DNA of 64,000 bases from Leptospira limi (GTDB taxonomy: Bacteria; Spirochaetota; Leptospiria; Leptospirales; Leptospiraceae): positions 496,001 to 560,000 of the forward strand of contig NZ_JAMQPV010000001.1 in the NCBI RefSeq assembly GCF_026151395.1, in the 5' to 3' direction. How positions within the stretch are numbered: the stretch's first letter is position 1; each line of letters begins with the position of its first letter. Shown here in pieces: positions 26,176 to 33,889 of the stretch. Below the pieces are notes generated by a model, which saw nothing but the letters and a program-made list of their open reading frames with translations, was not told where the DNA came from and did no database searches. The position numbers and the translations under genes were made by a program.

Positions 26176-26817
26176 TTAAGGTAGTGACATTTCGATCAGG
26201 ATTTTGTTGTCGTTGTTCGCTTGGGCTAAATCTTTTTCCCATTCTAAAAATTCTATTTGCAAACAACTGTTAGCCTTATCTCGAGATGATTGGGGCAAAA
26301 ATCCATTCGCAACAATCGCTTTTGCTGCTTTTGCAATTTTACCTCTTGCCGATTCCAACCATTGGATTTGAACAAAACTGGCTAGTTGTGTTCCTACTGC
26401 AGGTTGAACGCCAGCAACTTCACAGGATTCCGTTATGGTAAATCCGTATCTAGTTTTAAAGCTGTCTGTATTTGCGTTTGTGGTTGCCTTTGTATTTAAA
26501 ATTCCCGATTGTAAAATTGATTCTTGGCAATCTGGGACACGGTTTTGTAAGTTTTTTGTTTCGTTTAGGAGAAAATTAACTTCTGCCTGTGTCACAATGA
26601 GTTGGTTCACATTACAAATTCCTAATGGTCTTCGGCTACAAGTTCTAGAATTCGTATTCGAATCAAGTTTGATACAATTGCCAGAATTCCTTTGCCAATA
26701 CAATGTTGTTAGGATCCAAGTTTGTTGTTCCTCCTTCCTATTTTGCACATCCTTTCCACTTTCAAAACAGGATGGAAGTGTCATGATACATATTACGATG
26801 ATGAACAACTGTTTCAA
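26176..26817 (-). CDS. Putative lipoprotein following the TonB receptor
   Basis: 213 residues, unknown family. The N-terminus MKQLFIIVICIMTLPSCFES has an acceptable spirochaetal lipobox with Cys17. The mature protein contains five further cysteines (in NCIKL, RTCSRR, GICNV, DCQES and NSCLQIEF among others), which suggests disulfides in the periplasm. Its ATG overlaps the TonB receptor stop (ATGA), so the two are translated together. By analogy with SusD-like or HmuY-like partners it may capture the receptor's ligand, but no similarity to those families is visible. Confidence 0.65.
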   Translation of the reverse strand: MKQLFIIVICIMTLPSCFESGKDVQNRKEEQQTWILTTLYWQRNSGNCIKLDSNTNSRTCSRRPLGICNVNQLIVTQAEVNFLLNETKNLQNRVPDCQESILQSGILNTKATTNANTDSFKTRYGFTITESCEVAGVQPAVGTQLASFVQIQWLESARGKIAKAAKAIVANGFLPQSSRDKANSCLQIEFLEWEKDLAQANNDNKILIEMSLP

Positions 26818-29492
26818 AATCTCACCTCCATCCCTATATTGATTAGAGGAATGATGGCCATCTTTCCATTGGGTGTTTGGGATACAATGTAAGGAGAGTT
26901 CACTGTATCATAAGTAGGGCTTGGATTTTGGTTTCGTTGGTAATTTTTAGTATTATCAAATTCGAAACCTGCTTGGTTTCTCCGACCATAAAAATTCACA
27001 AATTCAATGTAAGTGTTGATATAACCCCATGAATAGTTTTCAATGCGGTCAATGCGCAAATCAAATTGGTGGAATGGTAAAAAACGATCACTATTATAAT
27101 TTCCTGAATAATTAGGAAAATATAGATTGAGTCCAAATGTTGCTGCCTGGCTTGCTCGTGTAGCTCCTGTTATGGGAGTGTATGGAGTTCCAGAAAAATA
27201 ACGAAGGCGTCCACCAATCATCCATTCTGGATTAAATTTATAGCCGAAAACTAAGTTTAGAATATGAGTTCTATCGAGGTCGTACAATTCTTGTTTGTCA
27301 TTATTGTAGATGATCTCTAAATTATTATCATCATAATAGTTTATGTAATTAGTACCAAGTTTCGTTTGTGCCAATAAGGTTCTAGAACTGTTTTGTAAGG
27401 TTCGATTCCTTGTCTCATCACTTGTAAGTCTCGATTGGTTATTGATACGTTTTGTAATCGAATTGGTATAAGAAATCCATCCAAACAATCCTGATTGTTC
27501 TCTTGGGTCTCTTGTTTTCTTCAAAAAAATCTCCACTCCTTCAGAATACCCATAACCAGCGTTAGAGTAATTTAAATTTTTAGGAGTAATTGGATTGGCT
27601 AGAACTTTTGCCGTCTCATTTACGAAGATACGTGTATCATTATTGAGTGCATAAGGATCGACTATATAAGCATCCGGAACAATGATGTTTTGGAATATAT
27701 TCCGAAAACCTTCGATTTTAATTTGCCAATTGTTTGCAAATTCCTGGCTGATTCCCAAAGAATTATGCTCTGCTCTCTCCATGAATAAATTTGGATTCCC
27801 GGATTTTTTTGATAAGGCCTCAACTGAAACAGGTGCATTATAATGAATCCCATGCCCAGCCATAATACTTGTCTTCGTTGAATCAAATACATAACCAGCT
27901 GTAATTCTAGGTGCTAAATTACTCTCATTACTTCCTGAATAATTGTCTACTCTTGCACCAGGTGTGAAACGAAATCCTCCATACTTCAATTGGAATTCTG
28001 CATAGGCAGACTTTTCACGGTAACGAATTCGATCACCATCGATCACAGAACGAAACGCTGCATTGGAATTCAACAAGTCGTTAAAAATATTGTAAAACAA
28101 ACGGTTGTAAGACGAAATATTTTCACCTTTTAAAGTTGTCTCACGAAATCGACCCTGAACACCAGCTTCAAATTTTAAGTGTTCCTCCCATAATTCCCAC
28201 TCAAATGAATTTTGTACGTAAGTGATGGTATCAGAGGTTCTATTTTGTAATCCGAAAATATTTTCTGCTGTGAGAGGATTTGTGAATCGGAGTTCAAAAA
28301 ATTCATCAAACCATGTACGTGAATAAGACAATGTATTTCGAAACGATTTCCCTTTCCAAACATAACGCACAGCATCAGTTCGGAACATTCTGTCAAGGCC
28401 AGTCGGTGGTCGTGGGTCTCCACCACCTCTTTCTAAATCGGCCTGTGCTTTTGTGTATGCTTGTCTATCTCTCGTTCCAAATGTTTGGAATGTGATTCGA
28501 TGGTCTGAATGAACATCCCAAATCAATTTCCATTGGTAATCATGGTATTCTGCAAATTTGGCATCATCAGGAATCCCTTGTGGGTATGCTTGGAGAAGCA
28601 CTAAGTTGGGATAATTTTTTCGTCCAGAACTGATCATGGCAAGACCAGGTAATACTTTTGTTTGGTTATAAATATCAGATAAAAATAAATTTACATTGAT
28701 GATTGTTTTATTCTCATCCACTCGATCAGTACCTTCAATGGCAATGATCCCTCCAGTCGCATAACCATACTTTGCTGGAAATGCACCTGTATATACGTCA
28801 AATGATTTGATTAAATTATTATTTAATACAGAGGATTGGTTGCCCAAATGGAAAGGATAAGGAAGAGGGAACCCATCAAAATAGTATTGGTTTTGTCTGG
28901 TACCTCCACCTCGTAAGGATAAGTCTCCCCTTTCACTATTGGAGTAGGGATTTCCTGTGAGTAAATTGGTTCCTATATTGGTAAATACAGATGGCAAAAT
29001 TCCAACTGGTGCACCAATGACAACACCAGGAACGGTTTGTAAGGCTTTTAAGGAATCACCCGAAACTCCAGGTAAACGTTTGATTTCTTCTTGGACAAGG
29101 CCATACCGAGAGAGTGGAGTTTTATCCCTTTCACCACTCACCACGATTCCTGAGAGATTTGTCTCCGAGATTGAAACAAGAATCACCTGTCCTTTGAAAC
29201 GAACTTCACGGAATAACGATTCGGTTCTATCAGCAGTGGAAACTTTGATCTCATAATAACCTGGTTCAGGAAACTGTAGTTTGGCGATCCCTTCTGCATT
29301 TGAGATACCACTTGTTTTTCCTTTTTTCGAAATCACTACTGCATTTGGAACTGGTTTCCCTGAATTAGATTTTACAATTTGGATTGAAACTTCTAAATTT
29401 CCTTCTGCAAAAACCGGAATTGTTCCAATCGTAGAGACAAAAAGAAACAAGACAATCAATCGGATTGTGGAGTGAAAAATGATAGATTTCAT
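26814..29492 (-). CDS. TonB-dependent outer-membrane receptor with regulatory-like beta domain
   Basis: 892 residues. The signal peptide ends near Ala29. A carboxypeptidase-regulatory-like beta sandwich (about 33-110: VSIQIVKSNSGKPVPNAVV, GIAKLQFPEPGYYEI) precedes the plug (about 125-255: LKALQTVPGVVIG, DLSLRGGGTRQNQYYFDG) and a long barrel ending in GMEVRF, with the C-terminal Phe typical of BAM substrates. Such receptors import ligands too large for porins. The start overlaps the tetR stop by 4 bases, so expression is tied to the TetR regulator. The ligand is unknown; there is no heme or cobalamin signature that I recognise. Confidence 0.88.
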   Translation of the reverse strand: MKSIIFHSTIRLIVLFLFVSTIGTIPVFAEGNLEVSIQIVKSNSGKPVPNAVVISKKGKTSGISNAEGIAKLQFPEPGYYEIKVSTADRTESLFREVRFKGQVILVSISETNLSGIVVSGERDKTPLSRYGLVQEEIKRLPGVSGDSLKALQTVPGVVIGAPVGILPSVFTNIGTNLLTGNPYSNSERGDLSLRGGGTRQNQYYFDGFPLPYPFHLGNQSSVLNNNLIKSFDVYTGAFPAKYGYATGGIIAIEGTDRVDENKTIINVNLFLSDIYNQTKVLPGLAMISSGRKNYPNLVLLQAYPQGIPDDAKFAEYHDYQWKLIWDVHSDHRITFQTFGTRDRQAYTKAQADLERGGGDPRPPTGLDRMFRTDAVRYVWKGKSFRNTLSYSRTWFDEFFELRFTNPLTAENIFGLQNRTSDTITYVQNSFEWELWEEHLKFEAGVQGRFRETTLKGENISSYNRLFYNIFNDLLNSNAAFRSVIDGDRIRYREKSAYAEFQLKYGGFRFTPGARVDNYSGSNESNLAPRITAGYVFDSTKTSIMAGHGIHYNAPVSVEALSKKSGNPNLFMERAEHNSLGISQEFANNWQIKIEGFRNIFQNIIVPDAYIVDPYALNNDTRIFVNETAKVLANPITPKNLNYSNAGYGYSEGVEIFLKKTRDPREQSGLFGWISYTNSITKRINNQSRLTSDETRNRTLQNSSRTLLAQTKLGTNYINYYDDNNLEIIYNNDKQELYDLDRTHILNLVFGYKFNPEWMIGGRLRYFSGTPYTPITGATRASQAATFGLNLYFPNYSGNYNSDRFLPFHQFDLRIDRIENYSWGYINTYIEFVNFYGRRNQAGFEFDNTKNYQRNQNPSPTYDTVNSPYIVSQTPNGKMAIIPLINIGMEVRF

Positions 29493-30070
29493 TCTGAGAT
29501 AGGGATTAAGTTTTCAGCGATTTTATATAGTTCGTCTAATGATTTTTTATCATCTAATAATCTGTAACTCTGCAATACCCCTTCATACACAATAAACAAC
29601 TGTTTTGCGAGTGAATTTGGGTCCACCTTCTTTGAAATATATCCATTTTGGATTGAATTTTGCAGAAATTCAGATAAACATTCGATCGTTTGGTTGGCGA
29701 TCCTTTCAATTTCAGAGCGAATGTGAACTTCTTCAGAATTGATTTGGGCACGAAAATTTGCCATTCCACAACCAAATAATTGTGACATCCGAGCTTCCCT
29801 GGAAAGGATTCGCACCCAAGCTTTGATGAAGTCTAAAGGTTTTGGATTTCGTTTCATTAAGGTTTTGAGTAAATTTAGATTTTCGTCCGAATAAATTTTG
29901 AGGACTTCTTTTCCCAACTCTTCCTTTGACGAAAAATGTTGGTACAAACTTGCCTTCACCGTTTTTGCCTCATCAACAATTTGGTTCAAACCAGTTTCTG
30001 AATACCCTTGTTTTAGAAAAAGGTTTCGGCTGACAGCCAAGAGACGTAATTTAGTCGGTTCCTTCTTCAT
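29489..30070 (-). CDS. TetR/AcrR family transcriptional regulator
   Basis: 193 residues from the ATG at 30070, which has AGGACAG upstream; a TTG eleven codons earlier is less likely. The helix-turn-helix is in the first 50 residues: RLLAVSRNLFLKQGYSETG, LNQIVDEAKTVKASLYQHF. The ligand domain (LLKTLMKRNPKPLDFIKAWV, GCGMANFRAQI) resembles the TetR_C_16-like group. It is the first gene of an operon with the TonB receptor and lipoprotein and is divergent from the nitroreductase. It probably represses both directions through the palindromes in the shared 148-bp region. Confidence 0.92.
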   Translation of the reverse strand: MKKEPTKLRLLAVSRNLFLKQGYSETGLNQIVDEAKTVKASLYQHFSSKEELGKEVLKIYSDENLNLLKTLMKRNPKPLDFIKAWVRILSREARMSQLFGCGMANFRAQINSEEVHIRSEIERIANQTIECLSEFLQNSIQNGYISKKVDPNSLAKQLFIVYEGVLQSYRLLDDKKSLDELYKIAENLIPISE

Positions 30071-30114
30071 TTCTGTCCTAAAATGAGGATAAACAAAATC
30101 CAATCAAGAAATAC

Positions 30115-30128
30115 ACCGACTAGTCTGT
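30115..30128. promoter_or_regulatory. Candidate TetR operator, site 1
   Basis: ACCGACTAGTCTGT with the perfect core palindrome GACTAGTC (30118-30125). It matches site 2 at 12 of 14 positions. It lies 45 bases upstream of the tetR start codon, suitable for autoregulation. Confidence 0.55.
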
Positions 30129-30172
30129 TCAATTTTTTTGTTCCAAACTAGAAGTTCGCACATAAAAAATCC

Positions 30173-30203
30173 TTGCAAATACATACCGACTGGTATGTAT
30201 GTT
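30173..30203 (+). promoter_or_regulatory. Candidate TetR operator, site 2, over the nitroreductase promoter
   Basis: A perfect 9-bp inverted repeat, ATACATACC (30179-30187) and GGTATGTAT (30192-30200), with a GACT centre. It fills the space between a -35-like TTGCAA (30173-30178) and a -10-like TATGTT (30198-30203). Occupation by a repressor would block the nitroreductase promoter. The core ACCGACTGGTATGT matches site 1 at 12 of 14 positions. Confidence 0.7.
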
Positions 30204-30218
30204 TTCTTTAGGTGTACG

Positions 30219-30911
30219 ATGAACCAAGAATTAATCTCCATTCATGAAGTATCAAAAACTGTTTCCGAAGCAATGAACACTCGTCATAGCATCCGAGAAT
30301 ATGATCCAAAACCAATTCCAGAGGAAATTCTAAAGAGAATTTTTGAAACATCTTTAAGAAGTCCCAGTTGGAAAAACTCCCAACCTTGGAAGGTTCACAT
30401 TGTCAATGGAGCCAAAAAAGAACTACTCGCAGAAAAACTAACAAAAACTGCAAAGGAATCTGCACCTACTCCCGAGACTTCTTGGCCAGAATCTTATCCT
30501 AGTGATGCCAAAAAACGAATGTTTGATTTGGGTATGAAAATATATGGAGTTGCTGGCATCGATCGTAAAGACAAGGAAGCAAGAGACCAATTTATGCTTC
30601 GTAACTTTAGTTTTTTTGGAGCACCCACCGCCGTTTTTATCACATCCAAATTTGATCTTAATTTTTTTGTCGGAATTGATCTGGGTTGTTTCCTACAATC
30701 TGTTTTGCTTCTTGCGCGAGAAGAAGGACTTGGAACTTGCCCACAAGCTGCATTAGGTGCTTTCCCTGAAGTGGTTCGTGAAACACTGGATCTGCCGAAA
30801 GAAGAAAAAGTGATTATGGGTTTAAGCATTGGTTATCCAAAAGCAGATTCGGATTTGAATCGATACCATACACCGAGAGAAGAAGCCTCTGATTTAATTC
30901 GATTCTATTAA
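30219..30911 (+). CDS. Nitroreductase family protein
   Basis: 230 residues from the ATG at 30219 (AGGTG upstream); an upstream in-frame frame start at 30138 would run through the operator and is rejected. TRHSIREYDPKPIPEE (FMN phosphate contact Arg) and SPSWKNSQPWKVHIV are the N-terminal FMN-binding motifs, and GLGTCPQAAL and VIMGLSIGYPK the C-terminal ones. It is an FMN-dependent NAD(P)H oxidoreductase acting on nitro or quinone compounds. Divergence from the tetR-TonB receptor operon with shared operators suggests the ligand sensed may also be the reductase's substrate or a product. Confidence 0.9.
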   Translation: MNQELISIHEVSKTVSEAMNTRHSIREYDPKPIPEEILKRIFETSLRSPSWKNSQPWKVHIVNGAKKELLAEKLTKTAKESAPTPETSWPESYPSDAKKRMFDLGMKIYGVAGIDRKDKEARDQFMLRNFSFFGAPTAVFITSKFDLNFFVGIDLGCFLQSVLLLAREEGLGTCPQAALGAFPEVVRETLDLPKEEKVIMGLSIGYPKADSDLNRYHTPREEASDLIRFY

Positions 30912-30975
30912 AAAATCATTTTGGATTCTGAATCTTTGGTATATGATACTATAACAAATCAAAAGTTGGTTGAGT

Positions 30976-31578
30976 ATGTATAACAAAGATTTCTGGAACG
31001 AACGTTATGTGAGCGAAGAATATATTTATGGAAAAGAACCGAATGAGTTTTTACGTTCTCGACTTCCCAATTTAAAAAAAGGAAAAATCCTTTTTCCTTG
31101 TGAAGGTGAAGGAAGGAATGCAGTTTTTGCTGCAAGTCTTGGTTGGGATGTGTTTGCATTTGACCAGTCAGAAGCGGGAAGACAAAAAGCCATCCAATTA
31201 GCTAAAGAAAAAAATGTCACTTTCCATTATGAAATTTCTGATGCATTAACGTATCCTTACGCACCCGAACAAATGGATATGGTCGCACTGATTTATAGTC
31301 ATTTTCATAAATCGATACGAACAACTGTTCATCGAAATTGTGTACGAACTTTAAAACCAGGTGGTCTTTTACTGTTAGAAGGTTTTTCTCCTGAACAATT
31401 AAAGTATACTTCAGGTGGACCAAAAGACCCCGATATGTTATACCAACTAAAAGATCTAAGAATGGATTTTTCAGAAATGAATGTTGAGTATGAAGAAACA
31501 CTTGAAACTGAACTCAATGAAAGTCCTTTCCATAGAGGCAAAGCAAGTATTGTCAGGTTAGTACTTCGAAAGATTTAA
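30976..31578 (+). CDS. Class I SAM-dependent methyltransferase (TehB-like)
   Basis: 200 residues from the ATG at 30976; a TTG two codons upstream is the alternative. MYNKDFWNERY and YGKEPNEFLRSRLPNLKKG precede the SAM-binding motif I, ILFPCEGEGRNAVFAASLG, then VFAFDQSEAGRQKA (motif II) and LKPGGLLLLEGF (motif III). The layout matches the tellurite-resistance/thiopurine-type small methyltransferases; the substrate is not predictable. It is a single gene with its own upstream region. Confidence 0.88.
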   Translation: MYNKDFWNERYVSEEYIYGKEPNEFLRSRLPNLKKGKILFPCEGEGRNAVFAASLGWDVFAFDQSEAGRQKAIQLAKEKNVTFHYEISDALTYPYAPEQMDMVALIYSHFHKSIRTTVHRNCVRTLKPGGLLLLEGFSPEQLKYTSGGPKDPDMLYQLKDLRMDFSEMNVEYEETLETELNESPFHRGKASIVRLVLRKI

Positions 31579-31639
31579 ATGTGAATCAATTTAATCATGT
31601 AGTTTGAACTTATGAAATTTACATTGAATCTGAAAGACG

Positions 31640-31996
31640 ATGAATTTTAAAATTAGAGAAGCCAATGAATTGGATATTGATCACATTTTCCAATTCATTA
31701 TCAATAAAGCAGAATTTGATCGGAACTTAGGAGATTCTTTGGGATTGGTTACAACTAACAAAGAAATCATAAGAAAAACAAGGTTTAATGATCTTTATGT
31801 AGAGCAAATTGATAGAGGATTTGGTTTAGGCAAAAACCTAATGAATTCTCTTCTTACCATTGCAAAAGAAATGAACGCATCCGATATAAGCTGGATTGCT
31901 AGTGACTTTAATGAAGGTGCAAAGGAGTTTTATCATAAAATCGGAAGTAAACAAATTCAAAAAATGGTCCTACCATTACCTACCAATTACCTTTAA
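31640..31996 (+). pseudogene. GNAT acetyltransferase with internal deletion
   Basis: 118 residues. The N-terminus (FKIREANELDIDHIFQFI) and the C-terminal part with DLYVEQIDRGFGLGKNLMNS (acetyl-CoA loop region, R/Q-x-x-G-x-G/A) are typical GNAT segments, but they are joined after KTRFN with no central strands. Family members have about 150-160 residues, with strands beta2 to beta4 (AxVDGKPVGFALYF-like) between these parts; roughly 35-40 residues are missing here in frame. The protein probably cannot fold as a normal GNAT. It may still be expressed. The context gives no partner. Confidence 0.65.
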
Positions 31997-32301
31997 TACC
32001 TAAAAATTAAATCCACACCAAAAACTATCGACATGAGTTCATTTTGTACTCATAAGCCGACCATGGTTTATTATTTGTTATTCTATTTTTGTCAAATGAT
32101 TGGTAAAAATTAGTTATTTCCATGGAAATTGAATCTTCGCATTTCAAGGAATCATATACCCTATCATCTAACGGAACATTAGAAACTTCTAATTTATTTT
32201 TAATCTATGAAATAAAATTTTAATTGAAATTAAATGACTAGTTCCGATCTCATATTCGTTAGATTTAACATCTATTTTATGTTAAATTTAAGAAGTGAAA
32301 T
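31997..32301. other. A+T-rich intergenic stretch
   Basis: 305 bases without a supported gene. A perfect 9-bp inverted repeat, ATTTAACAT (32263-32271) and ATGTTAAAT (32279-32287), lies near its right end, 14 bases before the start of the small frame at 32302. I see nothing else in it. Confidence 0.6.
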
Positions 32302-32412
32302 ATGTTTAATTTGAAAAAACCATTGTTAATTGTTGTCAGTTTAGTTTCCGTGACGATTTGTTTGTTAGGATACCTCCTGTTTTTTACGAAAACATTCTTA
32401 AGTTTGAACTAA
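32302..32412 (+). CDS. Possible 36-residue single-pass membrane microprotein
   Basis: The frame runs MFNLKKPLLIVVSLVSVTIC, then a Leu/Phe-rich part, and ends in FLSLN. One membrane helix covers most of the protein, preceded by two lysines (cytoplasmic side). AGAAGTG upstream is a modest Shine-Dalgarno. The inverted repeat 14 bases upstream could regulate it. No family is recognised, and a short frame in A+T-rich DNA may be chance, but the continuous hydrophobic helix with an N-terminal positive charge is uncommon by chance. Confidence 0.42.
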   Translation: MFNLKKPLLIVVSLVSVTICLLGYLLFFTKTFLSLN

Positions 32413-32483
32413 ATTCAAATTTAATAGATAAAATCGTTGTTTGTATGAATCTTCCGGCAATTGACTTGAAATATTTGTAAATT

Positions 32484-32978
32484 TTATCTTATACTTTCCA
32501 AATACTTCAAAATGCCCTCTTCTCCACGTTCTTCTGCTAGTTCTAAAATACTAACTCCGCCTACTGTTTTTGCCTTTGTCTCAGCTCCCGCTTTTACTAA
32601 AAGTTTAACAAGGTCCAAGTTACCACGGAACACGGCTCGGTAAAGAGCTGTTTCACCCATTGTATTGCGAAGGTTTACGTTTGCTCCTTTTTGGATCAGA
32701 AACTTTGCCAACTCCATTTCTTCCTCATCAACAGCTTTGATGAGCGAGGAATTTCCGAGTGAATCTTTTGCATTGATGGAAACTCCTTGGGCTAATAAAG
32801 ATCTGACTTCTTCTAAATTCCCTTTTTCAACCGCATGGAAGAGACGTAATTCCAGGCTTGGAGGATTTTTAACGACAGTTTCATCCTCCACACACCCATT
32901 CCCAACCACAGCGATTAGAAAAATTATGAGAAATGGAAAGATATTTTTGAAAATTCGGCTCGATAAGATTTGGAACAT
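32484..32978 (-). CDS. Ankyrin-repeat lipoprotein
   Basis: 164 residues. The hydrophobic N-terminus ends in FLIAVVGNGC, a fair lipobox with the Cys near residue 29. Three to four ankyrin repeats follow: LFHAVEKGNLEEVRSLLAQG, SLIKAVDEEEMELAKFLIQKG, TALYRAVFRGNLDLVKLLVKAG, then a final partial repeat. Ankyrin repeats mediate protein binding; as an envelope lipoprotein it probably scaffolds or protects a periplasmic partner. It is divergent from the SPFH gene, with 24 bp between starts. Confidence 0.85.
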   Translation of the reverse strand: MFQILSSRIFKNIFPFLIIFLIAVVGNGCVEDETVVKNPPSLELRLFHAVEKGNLEEVRSLLAQGVSINAKDSLGNSSLIKAVDEEEMELAKFLIQKGANVNLRNTMGETALYRAVFRGNLDLVKLLVKAGAETKAKTVGGVSILELAEERGEEGILKYLESIR

Positions 32979-33002
32979 CTGTTTTAGTCTAATAGTTTAA
33001 CT

Positions 33003-33830
33003 ATGAAACGTCGATCCATTTTTCTGCTAAGTTTCCAGTTCGTTCCTGTTTTGTTACTTGGGATGATATTCATCTCTTGTATTTCGATCATCAACCCAGG
33101 TGAGGTTGGGCTGATGTGGAGGCCTTATAGCTCCGGTCTCAGTCAAAAACCTTTGGAGTCTCGCGTACAAACATATATGCCTTGGAACAGTGTCTACGTT
33201 TACTCAATCCAATGGAGCAGTTACCAAGAAAAGGTTGAGGTATTGACTCGTGACGATTTGACAATCACTGTGACTGCCAATATCATCATACGACCCATTC
33301 AAAATGAAATTTACGAATTAGAAATGGAGATAGGTAGGGACTATTACGACAAGGTAGTCAAACCCCAGTTCAGAACAGCAATTCGAAATATACTCTCAGC
33401 TTATAATATGGTATCGATATCGAAAGAGACTCCCAATGTTTCCGCGCAGATTAAAAAATCTTTAACTGAAAAATTGAAATTTAAACATGTCGAAATTGAT
33501 GATGTAATCATTGATGATGTTGAATATAGTCCTTCGATATTAAAAGCGATCGAAAGTAAACTCACAAAACAACAAGAACAAGAGCAGATGAAGTTTGAAA
33601 TCAACATTGCCAAACGTGATGCTGAAATCCAACAAATCACAGCTGATGGTAAAGCCAAAGCAGTGTTAATTGAAGCAGAAGCTCAGGCCAAAGCCCAAAA
33701 GATGATATCTGATTCATTAACTCCAAAATACATCCAGCTCAAAGCAATGGAAAATCCAAATAATAAATTGATATTCGTACCGAACGGGAAAGATGGATTG
33801 CCTATTATTGTGAATACAGAGGGAAAATAA
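33003..33830 (+). CDS. SPFH/prohibitin-domain protein
   Basis: 275 residues. The N-terminal hydrophobic segment (VPVLLLGMIFISCISII) acts as anchor; Cys25 in FISC could also be a lipobox, though this is weak. INPGEVGLMWRPY opens the SPFH domain, which continues through SSYQEKVEVLTRDDLTITV, YYDKVVKPQFRTAIRNIL and a Glu/Ala-rich coiled coil (residues about 190-240: EIQQITADGKAKAVLIEAEA). Such proteins assemble into membrane-bound rings, often regulating proteases such as FtsH. The gene ends in a strong hairpin shared with the convergent TonB receptor gene. Confidence 0.85.
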   Translation: MKRRSIFLLSFQFVPVLLLGMIFISCISIINPGEVGLMWRPYSSGLSQKPLESRVQTYMPWNSVYVYSIQWSSYQEKVEVLTRDDLTITVTANIIIRPIQNEIYELEMEIGRDYYDKVVKPQFRTAIRNILSAYNMVSISKETPNVSAQIKKSLTEKLKFKHVEIDDVIIDDVEYSPSILKAIESKLTKQQEQEQMKFEINIAKRDAEIQQITADGKAKAVLIEAEAQAKAQKMISDSLTPKYIQLKAMENPNNKLIFVPNGKDGLPIIVNTEGK

Positions 33831-33840
33831 AAAGAATTGG

Positions 33841-33888
33841 ATCAAATCCAAACCCCACTTATGCGGGGTTTGGTGAATTGGATTTGAT
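33841..33888. terminator. Bidirectional terminator
   Basis: CCAAACCCC pairs perfectly with GGGGTTTGG around an 8-base loop, extended outward by ATCAAATCC pairing with GGATTTGAT. It lies between the stops of the convergent SPFH and TonB receptor genes, and A/T-rich flanks on both sides allow termination in either direction. Confidence 0.8.
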
Positions 33889-33889
33889 T

